The translations under genes were made by a program, and so were the position numbers. From positions 112,049 through 176,048 of the forward strand of contig DATCTK010000016.1 of the NCBI GenBank assembly GCA_036567985.1: a DNA stretch of 64,000 nucleotides, given 5' to 3'. Position 1 is the stretch's first letter. Each line of letters starts with the position of its first letter. Source of the stretch: SZUA-229 sp036567985. Its GTDB lineage: Bacteria; Pseudomonadota; Gammaproteobacteria; SZUA-229. The notes below the pieces were generated by a model. The model was not told where the DNA came from, did no database searches, and saw only the letters and a program-made list of their open reading frames with translations. Positions 52,565-62,093 of this stretch are shown here, piece after piece.

Positions 52565-52710
52565 AACAGGCCTGCTCCAGTATGTATATTTTTATGATAA
52601 CGTAACGCCAGGGCATATTTTCAGAGGCCAATCACGTATAATCGCGCCCATTATCAGAATCTGATCATTATCTTATAACCATCTGACCGAGTGAATACAG
52701 TTTAAATCCT

Positions 52711-54375
52711 ATGGCACAGTATATATACACGATGAATGGGGTGGGCAAGGTTGTTCCACCTAAAAAAGAACTGCTGAAAAACATTAACCTGAACTTCTTT
52801 CCCGGCGCCAAGATCGGCGTGCTGGGTTATAACGGTGCGGGTAAATCGACCCTGCTGCGCATTATGGCAGGCATAGACACCGACATTATCGGTGAAGCCC
52901 GCCCGCAACCGGGCATAAATATCGGCTACCTGCCCCAGGAACCCCAGCTGGATGACAGCAAGGATGTGCGCGGTAATGTGGAAGAAGGCCTGAAAGAGGT
53001 CAAAGAGGCCCAGGCCAAACTGGATGAGGTCTACGCCGCCTACGCCGAGCCGGATGCGGATTTTGATGCACTGGCCGCGGAACAGGCACGGCTGGAGAAC
53101 ATCATTCATGCTGCCGATGCCCACAACCTGGACAATAAACTGGAAATCGCCGCCGACGCGCTGCGCCTGCCACCCTGGGACGCCGATGTAAGCAAACTGT
53201 CCGGTGGTGAACGCCGCCGGGTTGCGCTGTGTCGCCTGCTACTGTCCGCGCCGGACATGCTGATTCTGGACGAACCCACCAACCACCTGGATGCGGAGTC
53301 GGTGGCCTGGCTGGAGCGTTTTCTGAAAGAATTCCCCGGCACTGTGGTGGCAGTCACCCACGACCGTTACTTCCTCGACAATGTCGCCGGCTGGATCCTG
53401 GAACTGGACCGTGGCCAGGGCATTCCCTGGGAAGGCAATTACTCATCCTGGCTGGAGCAGAAGGAAAAACGCCTGGAACAGGAAGAGAAAAAGGAAGCCG
53501 GTCGGCAGAAGGCGATCAAGGCCGAGCTGGAATGGGTGCGCTCCAACGCCAAGGGCCGCCATGCCAAGAGCAAGGCGCGTCTGTCACGCTTTGAGGAACT
53601 GCAGTCCGACGATTACCAGAAGCGCAGTGAAACCAAGTCGCTGTATATTCCACCGGGGCCCCGCCTGGGGGACCTGGTGGTGGAAGCCAACGGCATCAGC
53701 AAGAGCTTTGGCGACCGACTGCTGTATGAAAACCTGAATTTCAACCTGCCCAAAGGCGGCATTGTGGGCATCATCGGCCCCAACGGTGCGGGTAAAACCA
53801 CCCTGTTCCGTATGATCACCGGCGAGGAACAACCGGATTCCGGTGAATTCCGCGTGGGCGAAACCGTGGAAATTGCCTATGTAGACCAGAGCCGCGACAC
53901 CCTGGACGGTGATAAAACCGTGTGGCAAGAAATTTCCGATGGCCTGGATACCATTACCGTGGGCCGATACACCACGCCATCCCGCGCCTATGTGGGCCAC
54001 TTCAACTTCCGCGGCGAAGACCAGCAGAAATACATCAAACAGCTGTCGGGCGGTGAACGCAACCGGGTGCACCTGGCCAAGCTGCTGAAAAAAGGCGGCA
54101 ATCTGCTGCTGCTCGACGAACCCACCAACGACCTGGACGTGGAAACCCTGCGCGCACTGGAAGAAGCGGTACTCGACTTCCCCGGCTGTGCGGTGATTAT
54201 CTCCCACGACCGCTGGTTCCTCGACCGCATTGCGACCCACATCCTGGCCTTTGAAGGCGACTCGCAGGTGACCTGGTTTGAAGGTAACTACTCGGATTAC
54301 GAGGAAGACCGCAAGCGCCGCCTCGGCGATGCTGCCATGAACCCGCACCGTATCAAGTACAAGCCGTTAAAATAA
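52711..54375 (+). CDS. ettA: Energy-dependent translational throttle protein (ABC-F)
   Basis: EttA binds the ribosomal E site and slows initiation when energy is low. The 554-residue protein has two ABC domains. The first has Walker A GYNGAGKST (39-47) and LSGGERRRVALCRLLL. The second has GPNGAGKTTLF and LSGGERNRVHLAKLL. A charged linker joins them. The end PHRIKYKPLK is typical of EttA. TATAAT at 52637-52642 is a candidate -10 box, and a terminator follows. Confidence 0.97.
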   Translation: MAQYIYTMNGVGKVVPPKKELLKNINLNFFPGAKIGVLGYNGAGKSTLLRIMAGIDTDIIGEARPQPGINIGYLPQEPQLDDSKDVRGNVEEGLKEVKEAQAKLDEVYAAYAEPDADFDALAAEQARLENIIHAADAHNLDNKLEIAADALRLPPWDADVSKLSGGERRRVALCRLLLSAPDMLILDEPTNHLDAESVAWLERFLKEFPGTVVAVTHDRYFLDNVAGWILELDRGQGIPWEGNYSSWLEQKEKRLEQEEKKEAGRQKAIKAELEWVRSNAKGRHAKSKARLSRFEELQSDDYQKRSETKSLYIPPGPRLGDLVVEANGISKSFGDRLLYENLNFNLPKGGIVGIIGPNGAGKTTLFRMITGEEQPDSGEFRVGETVEIAYVDQSRDTLDGDKTVWQEISDGLDTITVGRYTTPSRAYVGHFNFRGEDQQKYIKQLSGGERNRVHLAKLLKKGGNLLLLDEPTNDLDVETLRALEEAVLDFPGCAVIISHDRWFLDRIATHILAFEGDSQVTWFEGNYSDYEEDRKRRLGDAAMNPHRIKYKPLK

Positions 54376-54383
54376 AGCAGCCA

Positions 54384-54414
54384 ATAAAAAACCCGCTACT
54401 GCGGGTTTTTTTAT
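54384..54414 (+). terminator. Rho-independent terminator after ettA
   Basis: AAAACCCGC and GCGGGTTTT form a 9-bp stem around a TACT loop (54397-54400), with seven T after it. It lies about 10 bp past the ettA stop. The A-rich left flank means it could also act for msrA from the other side. Confidence 0.9.
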
Positions 54415-54421
54415 TGCCAAT

Positions 54422-54456
54422 GACGAACGACGAAGGACTAACGACTAAGGACTAAA
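54422..54456. repeat. Heptamer tandem repeat (GACNAAN x5) reaching into msrA
   Basis: Five 7-bp units run in phase: GACGAAC, GACGAAG, GACTAAC, GACTAAG, GACTAAA. The msrA stop codon (54445-54447 on the minus strand) and its last codons lie inside units 4 and 5. A looser five-unit copy lies at 4939-4973. Confidence 0.75.
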
Positions 54457-55080
54457 TCGGACCCCGGTTCCCCCCAGTCCGCAGTAGCCATTGGGGTTTT
54501 TCGCCAGGTACTGCTGGTGGTACTCCTCGGCATAGTAAAACGGACCTGCAGGCACAATCTCGGTGGTAATACGCCCCTGCCCCGCAGCATCCAGCCGCTG
54601 CTGGTACTGCTGCAACAGTTGCTCTGCTGTGGCCTGCTGTTGCGGGTTTAAATAGTAAATACCGGAGCGGTACTGGGTGCCCTGATCATTGCCCTGGCGC
54701 ATGCCCTGAGTGGGGTTATGGGACTCGAAAAACAGCTTCACCAGGGTCTCGTAACTCACCTTGGTCTCATCAAACACCACCAGCACCACTTCATTATGGC
54801 CGGTCATTCCGCTGCACACTTCCTGGTAGCTCGGGTTGGGAGTAAACCCACCGGCATAGCCTACCGCAGTTGAATAGACACCGGGCTGCTGCCAGAAGGC
54901 ACGTTCCGCGCCCCAGAAGCAACCCAGGCCGAAAATAGCCTGTGACAGGTTTTCATCGAATGGTGGCTTGATGGGATGGCCGTTAACAAAATGATGCTCC
55001 GGCACTGACATCGGCTGATCACGGCCTGGCAGCGCCTCCTCAGGGCCTGGCAACTGTGCTTTTTTATTCAGTGTAAACAT
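54445..55080 (-). CDS. msrA: Peptide methionine sulfoxide reductase A
   Basis: MsrA repairs S-methionine sulfoxide in proteins. I use ATG 55080 (MFTLNKKAQL, 211 aa). The catalytic C54 is in GLGCFWGAER, and GYCGLGGTGV near the C-terminus holds the recycling cysteine. AEEYHQQYLAKNPNGYCG is characteristic. The final residues FSP and the stop are encoded by a heptamer repeat, so the C-terminus may have been changed by that repeat. ATG 55092 would add four residues. Confidence 0.96.
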   Translation of the reverse strand: MFTLNKKAQLPGPEEALPGRDQPMSVPEHHFVNGHPIKPPFDENLSQAIFGLGCFWGAERAFWQQPGVYSTAVGYAGGFTPNPSYQEVCSGMTGHNEVVLVVFDETKVSYETLVKLFFESHNPTQGMRQGNDQGTQYRSGIYYLNPQQQATAEQLLQQYQQRLDAAGQGRITTEIVPAGPFYYAEEYHQQYLAKNPNGYCGLGGTGVRFSP

Positions 55081-55588
55081 GATTTGATCCATGCAGATTT
55101 TTATTCAGCATACGCATAGCGAGTAAAAAATAAAACAGATTATTGCAGGGTATTAAGCCGTAATCCCTGTTCATATGCAGTTCGATTTGTAGTCGCATCT
55201 ACTGCAACCATATAAGTGGACTCTTATTTGAAAACCTGTACAGACTGTTTGTACAGCTGTGAGTAACCCGAATGAACTAGCTGCAGTCATACATCTGTAA
55301 TATCCGGCCGGCCTGCCAGTAACTTAATCAAGCGTGCAGGCATTAACGCGTTGAAAATAAGCTTGATTTTATGTTTTAAATAGGGCAATTTTCTAATAAA
55401 GGACGTCAGTGGACATTTTTTTTTAAAAAGCACGGATAATAATGCTTTATTCAACTGCAGAACAAGCTCAACGAATTGTTGTTAAATGCCGTTAGATAAA
55501 GCTGGCTGATTTTCCACTTCATCAGGCATTAATAGTGATATAGTAATGCGAAATGACGTAAAACAATAACACATGCAAGAGGTTTGGC
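55081..55588. other. Non-coding gap between msrA and rsd
   Basis: This AT-rich 508-bp gap has no credible ORF and no copy of repeat families A or B. It contains a 21-bp palindrome at 55236-55256, CTGTACA-N7-TGTACAG with perfect 7-bp arms, which looks like a regulator-binding site. A TATAGT sequence near 55538-55545 may be the rsd -10 box. I see nothing else to name. Confidence 0.5.
55236..55256. promoter_or_regulatory. 21-bp palindromic operator-like site
   Basis: CTGTACA (55236-55242) and TGTACAG (55250-55256) are perfect inverted 7-bp arms with a 7-bp spacer. It lies 156 bp upstream of msrA and 333 bp upstream of rsd. It does not match LexA (CTGT-N8-ACAG). The regulator is unknown. Confidence 0.5.
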
Positions 55589-56086
55589 ATGAACGACTCA
55601 GTCGATGTACAACCCGCAACTGATCGCCGGGCACGCACAAAAAGAGAAATCAAACAGCTGATCAATGAGCGCAATGAAGTGCTGGCACTGTATTGCAGCC
55701 TGGCCGGTTGTGATGGCAACCGCATTACTTCAGCGGACAATATTGAAGAAGAAAGTTTACAGGAGTTCTGTCAGCTGTTGATTGACTATATTGCCACCGG
55801 CCATTTCGAACTCTATAGCCGTATTTCAGAAGGCAAGGAACGTCGCACCGAAATCATTAAACTGGCCAATACCATCTACCCGCGCATTGAACGCACCACC
55901 GCACTGGCAGTTGAATTCAATGACACCTACGATGGCGGCAATAAATTCACCGATGAACTGAAAACCCAGTTACCCAGTCGGCTGTCGATTCTGGGAGAAG
56001 AACTGGCAACCCGCATTGAACTGGAAGACCAGTTGATCAACACCCTGCTCTCACCTGCGCATGAAGCCGATGCAATGATGCAATAA
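55589..56086 (+). CDS. rsd: Regulator of sigma D / AlgQ family protein
   Basis: Rsd/AlgQ proteins bind the housekeeping sigma factor region 4 and modulate RNA polymerase. The 165-residue helical protein carries LINERNEVLALYCSLAG and LQEFCQLLIDYIATGHFELY, matching the AlgQ/Rsd core. NTIYPRIERTTALAVEFND follows. AGAGG lies about 6 nt before the start. It stands alone, convergent with rlmKL; a weak 6-bp hairpin (56090-56108) lies between. Confidence 0.9.
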   Translation: MNDSVDVQPATDRRARTKREIKQLINERNEVLALYCSLAGCDGNRITSADNIEEESLQEFCQLLIDYIATGHFELYSRISEGKERRTEIIKLANTIYPRIERTTALAVEFNDTYDGGNKFTDELKTQLPSRLSILGEELATRIELEDQLINTLLSPAHEADAMMQ

Positions 56087-56112
56087 CGCATAACACCACT
56101 GCTGTTATCTGT

Positions 56113-58290
56113 TTACGCGTCCTCTAAGGGCCGGATAACAAAGCAGTGGTGGATTTTCTGGTTACGCTTAAAGTCTTCAGGAATGGTTTTCGAACTGATA
56201 TCCTGCACATCATATTTCTGCTGCAACTGCTCACTGAGTTTAAAGCGGCGGAAGTTATTCGAGAAAACAATCTCACCATCCTTTGCCAGCAGCTTCATTG
56301 CCATTTCAATCAACTGCTGATGATCTTTCTGCACATCAAACACCTGCTCCATTGACTTTGAATTGGAAAAAGTTGGTGGATCAATAAAGATCAGGTCATA
56401 TTGCTGTTTAGTCTCCAGCGCTTTACTCAACCACTGCATACAGTCCGCCTTGATAAACTGATGCTGATCCGTTAGCAGATTATTCTGCCTGAAATTACGC
56501 TTGCTCCAGTCGATATAGGTATTGGACATATCAACACTGGTGGTTTGCGCGCCGGCAGCGGCAGCATACAGGGAGACGGATGAGGTATAGGAAAACAGGT
56601 TTAAAAACCGCACCGGTTTTTCAGCCGAGTGAATGTGGTCATACACCATAGCACGGGTGGTACGGTGATCGAGAAACAGCCCGGTATCAAGAAAATCGGT
56701 TAAATTCACCTGAAACTTCAAACCGTGTTCCTCAATCACAAACACATGTTTTTCTTCGCCCAGCTTTTCATACTGCGCCAGCCCTTTCTGCTGGCGACGG
56801 GTTTTCACCACAATGTGCTTTTTATCAACGCCCAGCACCTCGGGTATGACGTCGATTAACAGGTCAAAACGAAAACGCGCCTTATTGAGTTCTATTGTGG
56901 ATGGTGCCTGGTATTCCTGCACATGCACCCAGTCGCCATACACATCAATCGCCGCCGAGTATTCGGGAATATCCGCATCATACAAACGGTATGCAGTAAT
57001 ATCGTTTTTCTTTGCCCAGCGCTGCAGGTGCTTGGCATTCTTTTTCAGGCGATTGAGAATTGCATTGCGTTGCTCATTGTATTTTTCATCACGCTCAATG
57101 CGCTTTTCTTCCGGCAAGGCCGGTCGAATCTGGTACTGGTGCAATTTACATTTGATTGCACCATTATAAAAACTGTTACTGCGATGGGCACGTAAGCCAA
57201 TGTGTTTCACCAGCTCGTCATTGGCGGTAAACAGTGCAATGCGCCAGTCGGGAAAGTGTTCACGCCAGCACTCGCCCATTTCCGAGTAGAGGTGTTCCAG
57301 CTCCCGCTTCTCCCCCAGTCTCTCACCATAGGGTGGATTAACAATCACCATGCCGGGCTGATGTGCAAACGGATGTGACTCATCCTGTATTGCCTCACAG
57401 CTCTGGCTGAAATCTTTCTGCTCAATTGTAATCAGGTCCTGCAGGCCGGCGGAATGCACATTCTGTTTGGCGGCAGCCACTGCATCACGGGAGGCATCAT
57501 AGCCAATAAAACGGATAGATATATCATCAATACTGCGAGTGAGTTTTTTTGCATCCTGCACTAACGCATTCCACAACTCGGGCTGATGCCCTTTCCAGTT
57601 AAGAAAGCCGTAATACTTGCGCTTTATCCCCGGTGCCAGGTTAAGACACATCTGTGCCGCTTCAATGAGAAAAGTCGCCGAGCCGCACATGGGGTCGAGC
57701 AGATTGCTGGCGGTTTCCGGCCAGCCACAGCGTTTCAGGATGGCTGCGGCAAGACTTTCTTTCAATGGCGCCTGCACCGCGGACAGGCGATAGCCCCGCT
57801 TATGCAAGGGCTCGCCGGACAGATCAATACTCACTTCCGCCATATCATGGTCGATATGCACATTCACGCGGATATCCGGGCGCTCTTTTTCAACCGAAGG
57901 CCGGGTTTCATAGAGTTCACTGAACTGGTCGACAATCGCATCCTTGGTTTTCAAAGACGCATAGTGTGAATTGGTAATGGCCGAACGATTAAGCGTGCAG
58001 TTAACCGCCAGGGTGCCATGCATATCTACATGCTGTGGCCAGTTAATGGTCTGGATTCCCCTGTAAAGTGCATCATCGGATTCTGCTGCAAACTGTTTCA
58101 GCTGCAGTAGGACTCGACTGGCAAGACGCGACCACAGGCAGACTTTATAGGCCTGTTCCAGTTCGCCGCTAAAACTCACACCGGAATGCTTCAGTTCGAC
58201 ATTTTCAATTAATAGCTGCTCCAGCTCCTGCTTTAACAGGTCTTCAAAGCCTTTGGCACAGGTGACGAAAAATTGATGCGTATTACTCAT
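56113..58290 (-). CDS. rlmL: 23S rRNA (guanine-N2/N7) methyltransferase RlmKL
   Basis: This fused enzyme methylates G2445 (RlmL) and G2069 (RlmK) of 23S rRNA. The 725-residue protein has an N-terminal THUMP domain (about 50-155). The RlmL methyltransferase follows, with LLDPMCGSATFLIEAA and IVNPPYGERLGE. The C-terminal RlmK methyltransferase has FLNLFSYTSSVSLYAAAAGA and IDPPTFSNSK. The overlap with kdsB is 8 bp. Confidence 0.97.
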   Translation of the reverse strand: MSNTHQFFVTCAKGFEDLLKQELEQLLIENVELKHSGVSFSGELEQAYKVCLWSRLASRVLLQLKQFAAESDDALYRGIQTINWPQHVDMHGTLAVNCTLNRSAITNSHYASLKTKDAIVDQFSELYETRPSVEKERPDIRVNVHIDHDMAEVSIDLSGEPLHKRGYRLSAVQAPLKESLAAAILKRCGWPETASNLLDPMCGSATFLIEAAQMCLNLAPGIKRKYYGFLNWKGHQPELWNALVQDAKKLTRSIDDISIRFIGYDASRDAVAAAKQNVHSAGLQDLITIEQKDFSQSCEAIQDESHPFAHQPGMVIVNPPYGERLGEKRELEHLYSEMGECWREHFPDWRIALFTANDELVKHIGLRAHRSNSFYNGAIKCKLHQYQIRPALPEEKRIERDEKYNEQRNAILNRLKKNAKHLQRWAKKNDITAYRLYDADIPEYSAAIDVYGDWVHVQEYQAPSTIELNKARFRFDLLIDVIPEVLGVDKKHIVVKTRRQQKGLAQYEKLGEEKHVFVIEEHGLKFQVNLTDFLDTGLFLDHRTTRAMVYDHIHSAEKPVRFLNLFSYTSSVSLYAAAAGAQTTSVDMSNTYIDWSKRNFRQNNLLTDQHQFIKADCMQWLSKALETKQQYDLIFIDPPTFSNSKSMEQVFDVQKDHQQLIEMAMKLLAKDGEIVFSNNFRRFKLSEQLQQKYDVQDISSKTIPEDFKRNQKIHHCFVIRPLEDA

Positions 58291-59041
58291 GAAGCGTGTT
58301 TACCAGCAGTTGATGGACTTTCTCTAAATCTTCAGGGGTATCAATACCCGGCCCGGGTAAAGTCATCGCCTGTTGCGTGTGAATTTTATAACCATGGAAC
58401 ATGGCGCGCAGCTGTTCCAGCTTTTCCAGCATCTCCAGTTCGCACTGGGGCATTTTATGGTAGGCATTAAGGAAGCTGACACGGTAGGCGTAAATACCCA
58501 GGTGGCGGTGATAACTGTTATGCTGCATCGCAGATTGTGCATCCCGATTAAATGGGATAGCGGCACGACTGAAATACAGTGCATAGCCATCAATATCTGT
58601 TACTACCTTGACGATATTGGGATCATTGACTTCATGCAGCTCATGAATCGGCGTAGTGAGTGTGGCAATGCTTGCCTCGGTGTAACGACCCAGGTTATCC
58701 GCCACCTGGTGTAACAACTGAGGTGGTGTCAGGGGCTCATCACCCTGCAGGTTCACCACAATGTCATCTTCCTGCCATTGCATTAGCTCGCAGACTTCAG
58801 CCAGTCGATCGGTACCTGACTGGTGATCGGCAGAGGTCATTAATACCTGCTCACAAAAGCCCTGTGCTACATCCATAATTCGCTGGTCATCGGTGGCGAT
58901 TACCACGCTGTCGGCACTTGCCTGACTGGCAACATGGTAGACATGCTCGAGCATGGTCTTGCCATTGATTTCTACCAGCGGCTTGCCGGGAAAGCGTGAC
59001 GAGGCATAACGTGCGGGAATAACTATATGGCGAGCTGACAT
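58283..59041 (-). CDS. kdsB: 3-deoxy-manno-octulosonate cytidylyltransferase
   Basis: KdsB activates KDO as CMP-KDO for lipopolysaccharide core synthesis. The 252-residue protein has IPARYASSRFPGKPLVEI at the N-terminus. VVNLQGDEPL in the middle and FNRDAQ and YRHLGIYAYR in the C-terminal half are family blocks. It lies after the Trm112-like gene (73-bp gap) and overlaps the 3' neighbour rlmL. Confidence 0.97.
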   Translation of the reverse strand: MSARHIVIPARYASSRFPGKPLVEINGKTMLEHVYHVASQASADSVVIATDDQRIMDVAQGFCEQVLMTSADHQSGTDRLAEVCELMQWQEDDIVVNLQGDEPLTPPQLLHQVADNLGRYTEASIATLTTPIHELHEVNDPNIVKVVTDIDGYALYFSRAAIPFNRDAQSAMQHNSYHRHLGIYAYRVSFLNAYHKMPQCELEMLEKLEQLRAMFHGYKIHTQQAMTLPGPGIDTPEDLEKVHQLLVNTLHE

Positions 59042-59114
59042 AACTTTATCTTTCTAAATACGGATAAACCGGCCGCTATAACTGCCGACGGATGTGTGCA
59101 TTAAACAGTGGCGC

Positions 59115-59288
59115 TTAAGCTTTCTGTTCCAGCTTGCGTGCCTCTTCTACCAGCATCACCGGAATACCGTCATTAAAGGGATAGGCCAGCTGACAGGTTT
59201 CACACACCAGTTCACTGCTCTGCTTGTTATAGCTCAGCTTGCCATTACACTGCGGACAGACCATCATTTCCAACTGTTTCTTATCCAT
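59115..59288 (-). CDS. Trm112 family protein (YcaR-like), 57 aa
   Basis: This short frame, MDKKQLEMMVCPQCNGKLSY, continues to VCETCQLAYPFNDGIPVMLV. It has paired CPQC and CETC cysteines and a DGIPVML signature that mark the Trm112/YcaR zinc-ribbon family. E. coli ycaR lies between lpxK and kdsB, and here too, which supports the call. Eukaryotic Trm112 activates methyltransferases; the bacterial role is unclear. It lies 48 bp past lpxK. Confidence 0.9.
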   Translation of the reverse strand: MDKKQLEMMVCPQCNGKLSYNKQSSELVCETCQLAYPFNDGIPVMLVEEARKLEQKA

Positions 59289-59335
59289 TATTTAACCTTC
59301 TTTAAATATCTGTTTGAGCAAAGTGCCTGAATAAT

Positions 59336-60313
59336 TCAGAGCAGGCTGTTTAAAAGCTGATCCAGTTGTTGCTGAGCCACTGTCGACAACTCTGCACTAA
59401 CCGGCACACTCCAGTGCTGGCTTAATGGGAATTCTCTGCATTTTACCGCATCTTTTTCGGTCATCAGTACCGGCAGTTGATCATCAAACTGCAGATCAGC
59501 CAGCTGATAGACATAGTGATCTGCAAAGGCATGGGGAATCACCTCAATGCCATTTTGCTGCAACATGCTAAAAAAACGTTGCGGATGACCGATGCCGGCA
59601 ATGGCATGTACCCGGCAGTTTTTAAATTCGGACAGTTCACGTGACCGCAGGTCTGTTTGTCCAACTGGTTCACATGCGCCCGCTGCCAGCCTGAATGAAC
59701 ACTGTGCACCGTCTCCACCGTTCAACAAGACCAGGTCAACCGTGAGTAAACGCGCGGCAGTTTCACGCAGTGGCCCGGAAGGCAAACAGAAACCATTGCC
59801 CAGCTGACGCTGTGCATCGATCACCGCAATCTCCAGATCACGTTGCAGCGCGTAATGTTGCATGCCATCGTCAGACAGAATCACATCACAGTCCGCCTGC
59901 TGTAACAGCAGTTCGATATCAGCACGGCGATTGGGTCCAACCACCATCGGGCAGCCGCTACGCTGAAAAATCAGTACTGGCTCATCCCCCACCTGCTGTG
60001 CCGTGGATTCTGCAGTCACCTGCTGCGGCCAGCTGCTGGCGTTGCCTCCATAACCCCGACTGATGATGCCGGGTTTATGCCCACAGGCCTGTAACTGTTT
60101 TGCCAGCTCGATAATCAGCGGCGTCTTGCCGGTGCCACCCACATTGATATTACCCACCACAATCACCGGCAGTGGCGCGCGGTAACTGGCAAGCCAGCCT
60201 TTTTTGTAAAACAGTGCGCGTAATTTTGCCAGTAAACAGAACAGGCCCGACACAGGTAACAGCAGAATGGAAAGCGGATTAATACTGTCCCAGTAATGCG
60301 GCAGTGATTTCAT
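59336..60313 (-). CDS. lpxK: Tetraacyldisaccharide 4'-kinase
   Basis: LpxK phosphorylates the lipid A precursor at the inner membrane. The 325-residue protein has an N-terminal hydrophobic helix (LSILLLPVSGLFCLLAKL). The P-loop GNINVGGTGKT is at 54-64, and ILSDDGMQHYALQRD carries catalytic acids. The start overlaps the msbA stop by one base, so the two are translationally coupled. Confidence 0.97.
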   Translation of the reverse strand: MKSLPHYWDSINPLSILLLPVSGLFCLLAKLRALFYKKGWLASYRAPLPVIVVGNINVGGTGKTPLIIELAKQLQACGHKPGIISRGYGGNASSWPQQVTAESTAQQVGDEPVLIFQRSGCPMVVGPNRRADIELLLQQADCDVILSDDGMQHYALQRDLEIAVIDAQRQLGNGFCLPSGPLRETAARLLTVDLVLLNGGDGAQCSFRLAAGACEPVGQTDLRSRELSEFKNCRVHAIAGIGHPQRFFSMLQQNGIEVIPHAFADHYVYQLADLQFDDQLPVLMTEKDAVKCREFPLSQHWSVPVSAELSTVAQQQLDQLLNSLL

Positions 60314-62091
60314 CAGGCCTCTACGGTGTCTGAAAACTGGATATTGTGCAGTGCACTGTAAGCACCGTTACGGGTAATCAGTTCTGTATGGGTGCCCACT
60401 TCAACAATTTCGCCCCTGTCCATCACCACTATCTTGTCGGCATTTTCAATGGTCGACAGGCGGTGAGCAATCACCAGGGTGGTGCGGTTTTTTGTCAGGA
60501 CTTCCAGCGCGTTCTGGATTGCACGTTCCGATTCAGTATCCAGCGCCGAGGTGGCTTCATCCATAATCAGCACCGGCGCGTCTTTTAACAGCGCACGGGC
60601 AATCGCCAGCCGCTGGCGCTGGCCACCGGAGAGCAGCACACCTTTCTCACCCGCCAGCGACTGCATACCCTCCGGCAGCTTTTCGATAAATTCATAGGCA
60701 TGTGCAGCGCGTGCCGCCTCGATTACTTTTTCGCTGCTGACATTGGTGCCACCATAGGCAATATTGTGTTCAATGGTGTCGTTAAACAGCACGATTTCCT
60801 GGCCCACATAGGCAATGTGCTGGCGCAGGTTAAACACCCTGTAATCATTAAGATCCACACCGTCGAGTAAAATCTGTCCCTGGTATCCGTCATACAGGCG
60901 TGGAATCAGGTTCACCAGGGTCGACTTGCCACTGCCGGAACGTCCCACAAAGGCCACGGTTTCCCCGGGGCGGATATGCAGATTGATATTTTTCAGTACC
61001 GGTTTGTCGGGATGGCCCTGGTAGGCAAAGTTAAGCTGTTTGAATTCCAGTTCACCCTTTACCCGCTCGATGCTGTAACTGCCCTGATCTTTTTCCGGCG
61101 AGTTATCAAGAAACTCGAACACACTTTCCGCCGCGGCTATGCCTTTCTGCACAATCGCATTCACATTGGTCAGGCGCTTCATCGGTGCGAACAGCATCAT
61201 CATCGCGGTCATAAACGCAATAAAGGTACCGGCGCTCAGCTGGCTGTTAACTCCTTCCTGAATCGCCATAAAGATAATGCCGGCCAGCGCCACACCCACA
61301 ATCATCTGTAAAATCGAGGTACTGAGCGATGAACTCACGGTAAGTTTTAGATTCTGCTGACGGTTACTGTTATTGCTTTTATTAAAGCGATCCAGTTCAT
61401 AAGTCTGGCCGCCGAAAATTTTCACCACCCGTTGCGCCTGCACCGCTTCTTCCAGTACATGGGTAATCGATCCCATGGAGCGTTGAATGCGCTTGGAAAT
61501 GGCACGAAAGCGTTTGGATATCATCAGTACGGTAATCGCCAGAATCGGCGCCAGCAGCAGGAAGATCACCGACAGTTTGGGACTGATATAAAACATCCAT
61601 GCCAGCAGGCTGATAATGATTAAGGAATCTTTTATCACAATGGTCACCGCCGTGGTTGCGGCAGTGGCAAGCTGTTCTACATCAAAAGTAAAACGGGAAA
61701 TGGTTTCGCCGGTGGAGGTATTATCGTAATAGGCATTGGGTAATAACAGCAACTTCTGGAACATCTCGGCGCGGATTGTCTGGATAATGGTGCGACCAAT
61801 CCACGACATGCCATAGTCGGAAGCAAAACCCGCCACGGTACGCACAAAAAACACCAGGATGACCGCAACCGGCACCCACAGCATCACTTCGCGATCCCGC
61901 TCGATAAAACCACCGTCCAGCATGGGCTCCATCAGGGCGGCAAATGCCGGCTGGGTTAAGGCCACCAGCACCATACAAAACACCGACAACGCAAACACCC
62001 CTTTAGAGGCGAAGGTGTAGGATAAAAGTCGGCGATAGGTGATCTTGGAGCTAACGACCCCGGCTTCACTGGACATAGTGCCTGTTTCCAT
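60313..62091 (-). CDS. msbA: Lipid A export ATP-binding/permease protein MsbA
   Basis: MsbA flips core lipid A across the inner membrane. The 592-residue half-transporter has six membrane helices in the first 330 residues. Walker A GRSGSGKSTL, the signature LSGGQRQRLAIARAL and Walker B VLIMDEATSALD follow. The exbD stop lies 2 bp upstream of its start and lpxK follows directly. Confidence 0.97.
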   Translation of the reverse strand: METGTMSSEAGVVSSKITYRRLLSYTFASKGVFALSVFCMVLVALTQPAFAALMEPMLDGGFIERDREVMLWVPVAVILVFFVRTVAGFASDYGMSWIGRTIIQTIRAEMFQKLLLLPNAYYDNTSTGETISRFTFDVEQLATAATTAVTIVIKDSLIIISLLAWMFYISPKLSVIFLLLAPILAITVLMISKRFRAISKRIQRSMGSITHVLEEAVQAQRVVKIFGGQTYELDRFNKSNNSNRQQNLKLTVSSSLSTSILQMIVGVALAGIIFMAIQEGVNSQLSAGTFIAFMTAMMMLFAPMKRLTNVNAIVQKGIAAAESVFEFLDNSPEKDQGSYSIERVKGELEFKQLNFAYQGHPDKPVLKNINLHIRPGETVAFVGRSGSGKSTLVNLIPRLYDGYQGQILLDGVDLNDYRVFNLRQHIAYVGQEIVLFNDTIEHNIAYGGTNVSSEKVIEAARAAHAYEFIEKLPEGMQSLAGEKGVLLSGGQRQRLAIARALLKDAPVLIMDEATSALDTESERAIQNALEVLTKNRTTLVIAHRLSTIENADKIVVMDRGEIVEVGTHTELITRNGAYSALHNIQFSDTVEA

Positions 62092-62093
62092 GA

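Noticed and set aside
53584..54348. 254-codon open frame on the minus strand opposite ettA
   Set aside because: Antisense shadow of the second ABC domain of ettA.
55236..55256. LexA (SOS) box
   Set aside because: The spacing does not fit CTGT-N8-ACAG, and neither msrA nor rsd is a usual LexA target.
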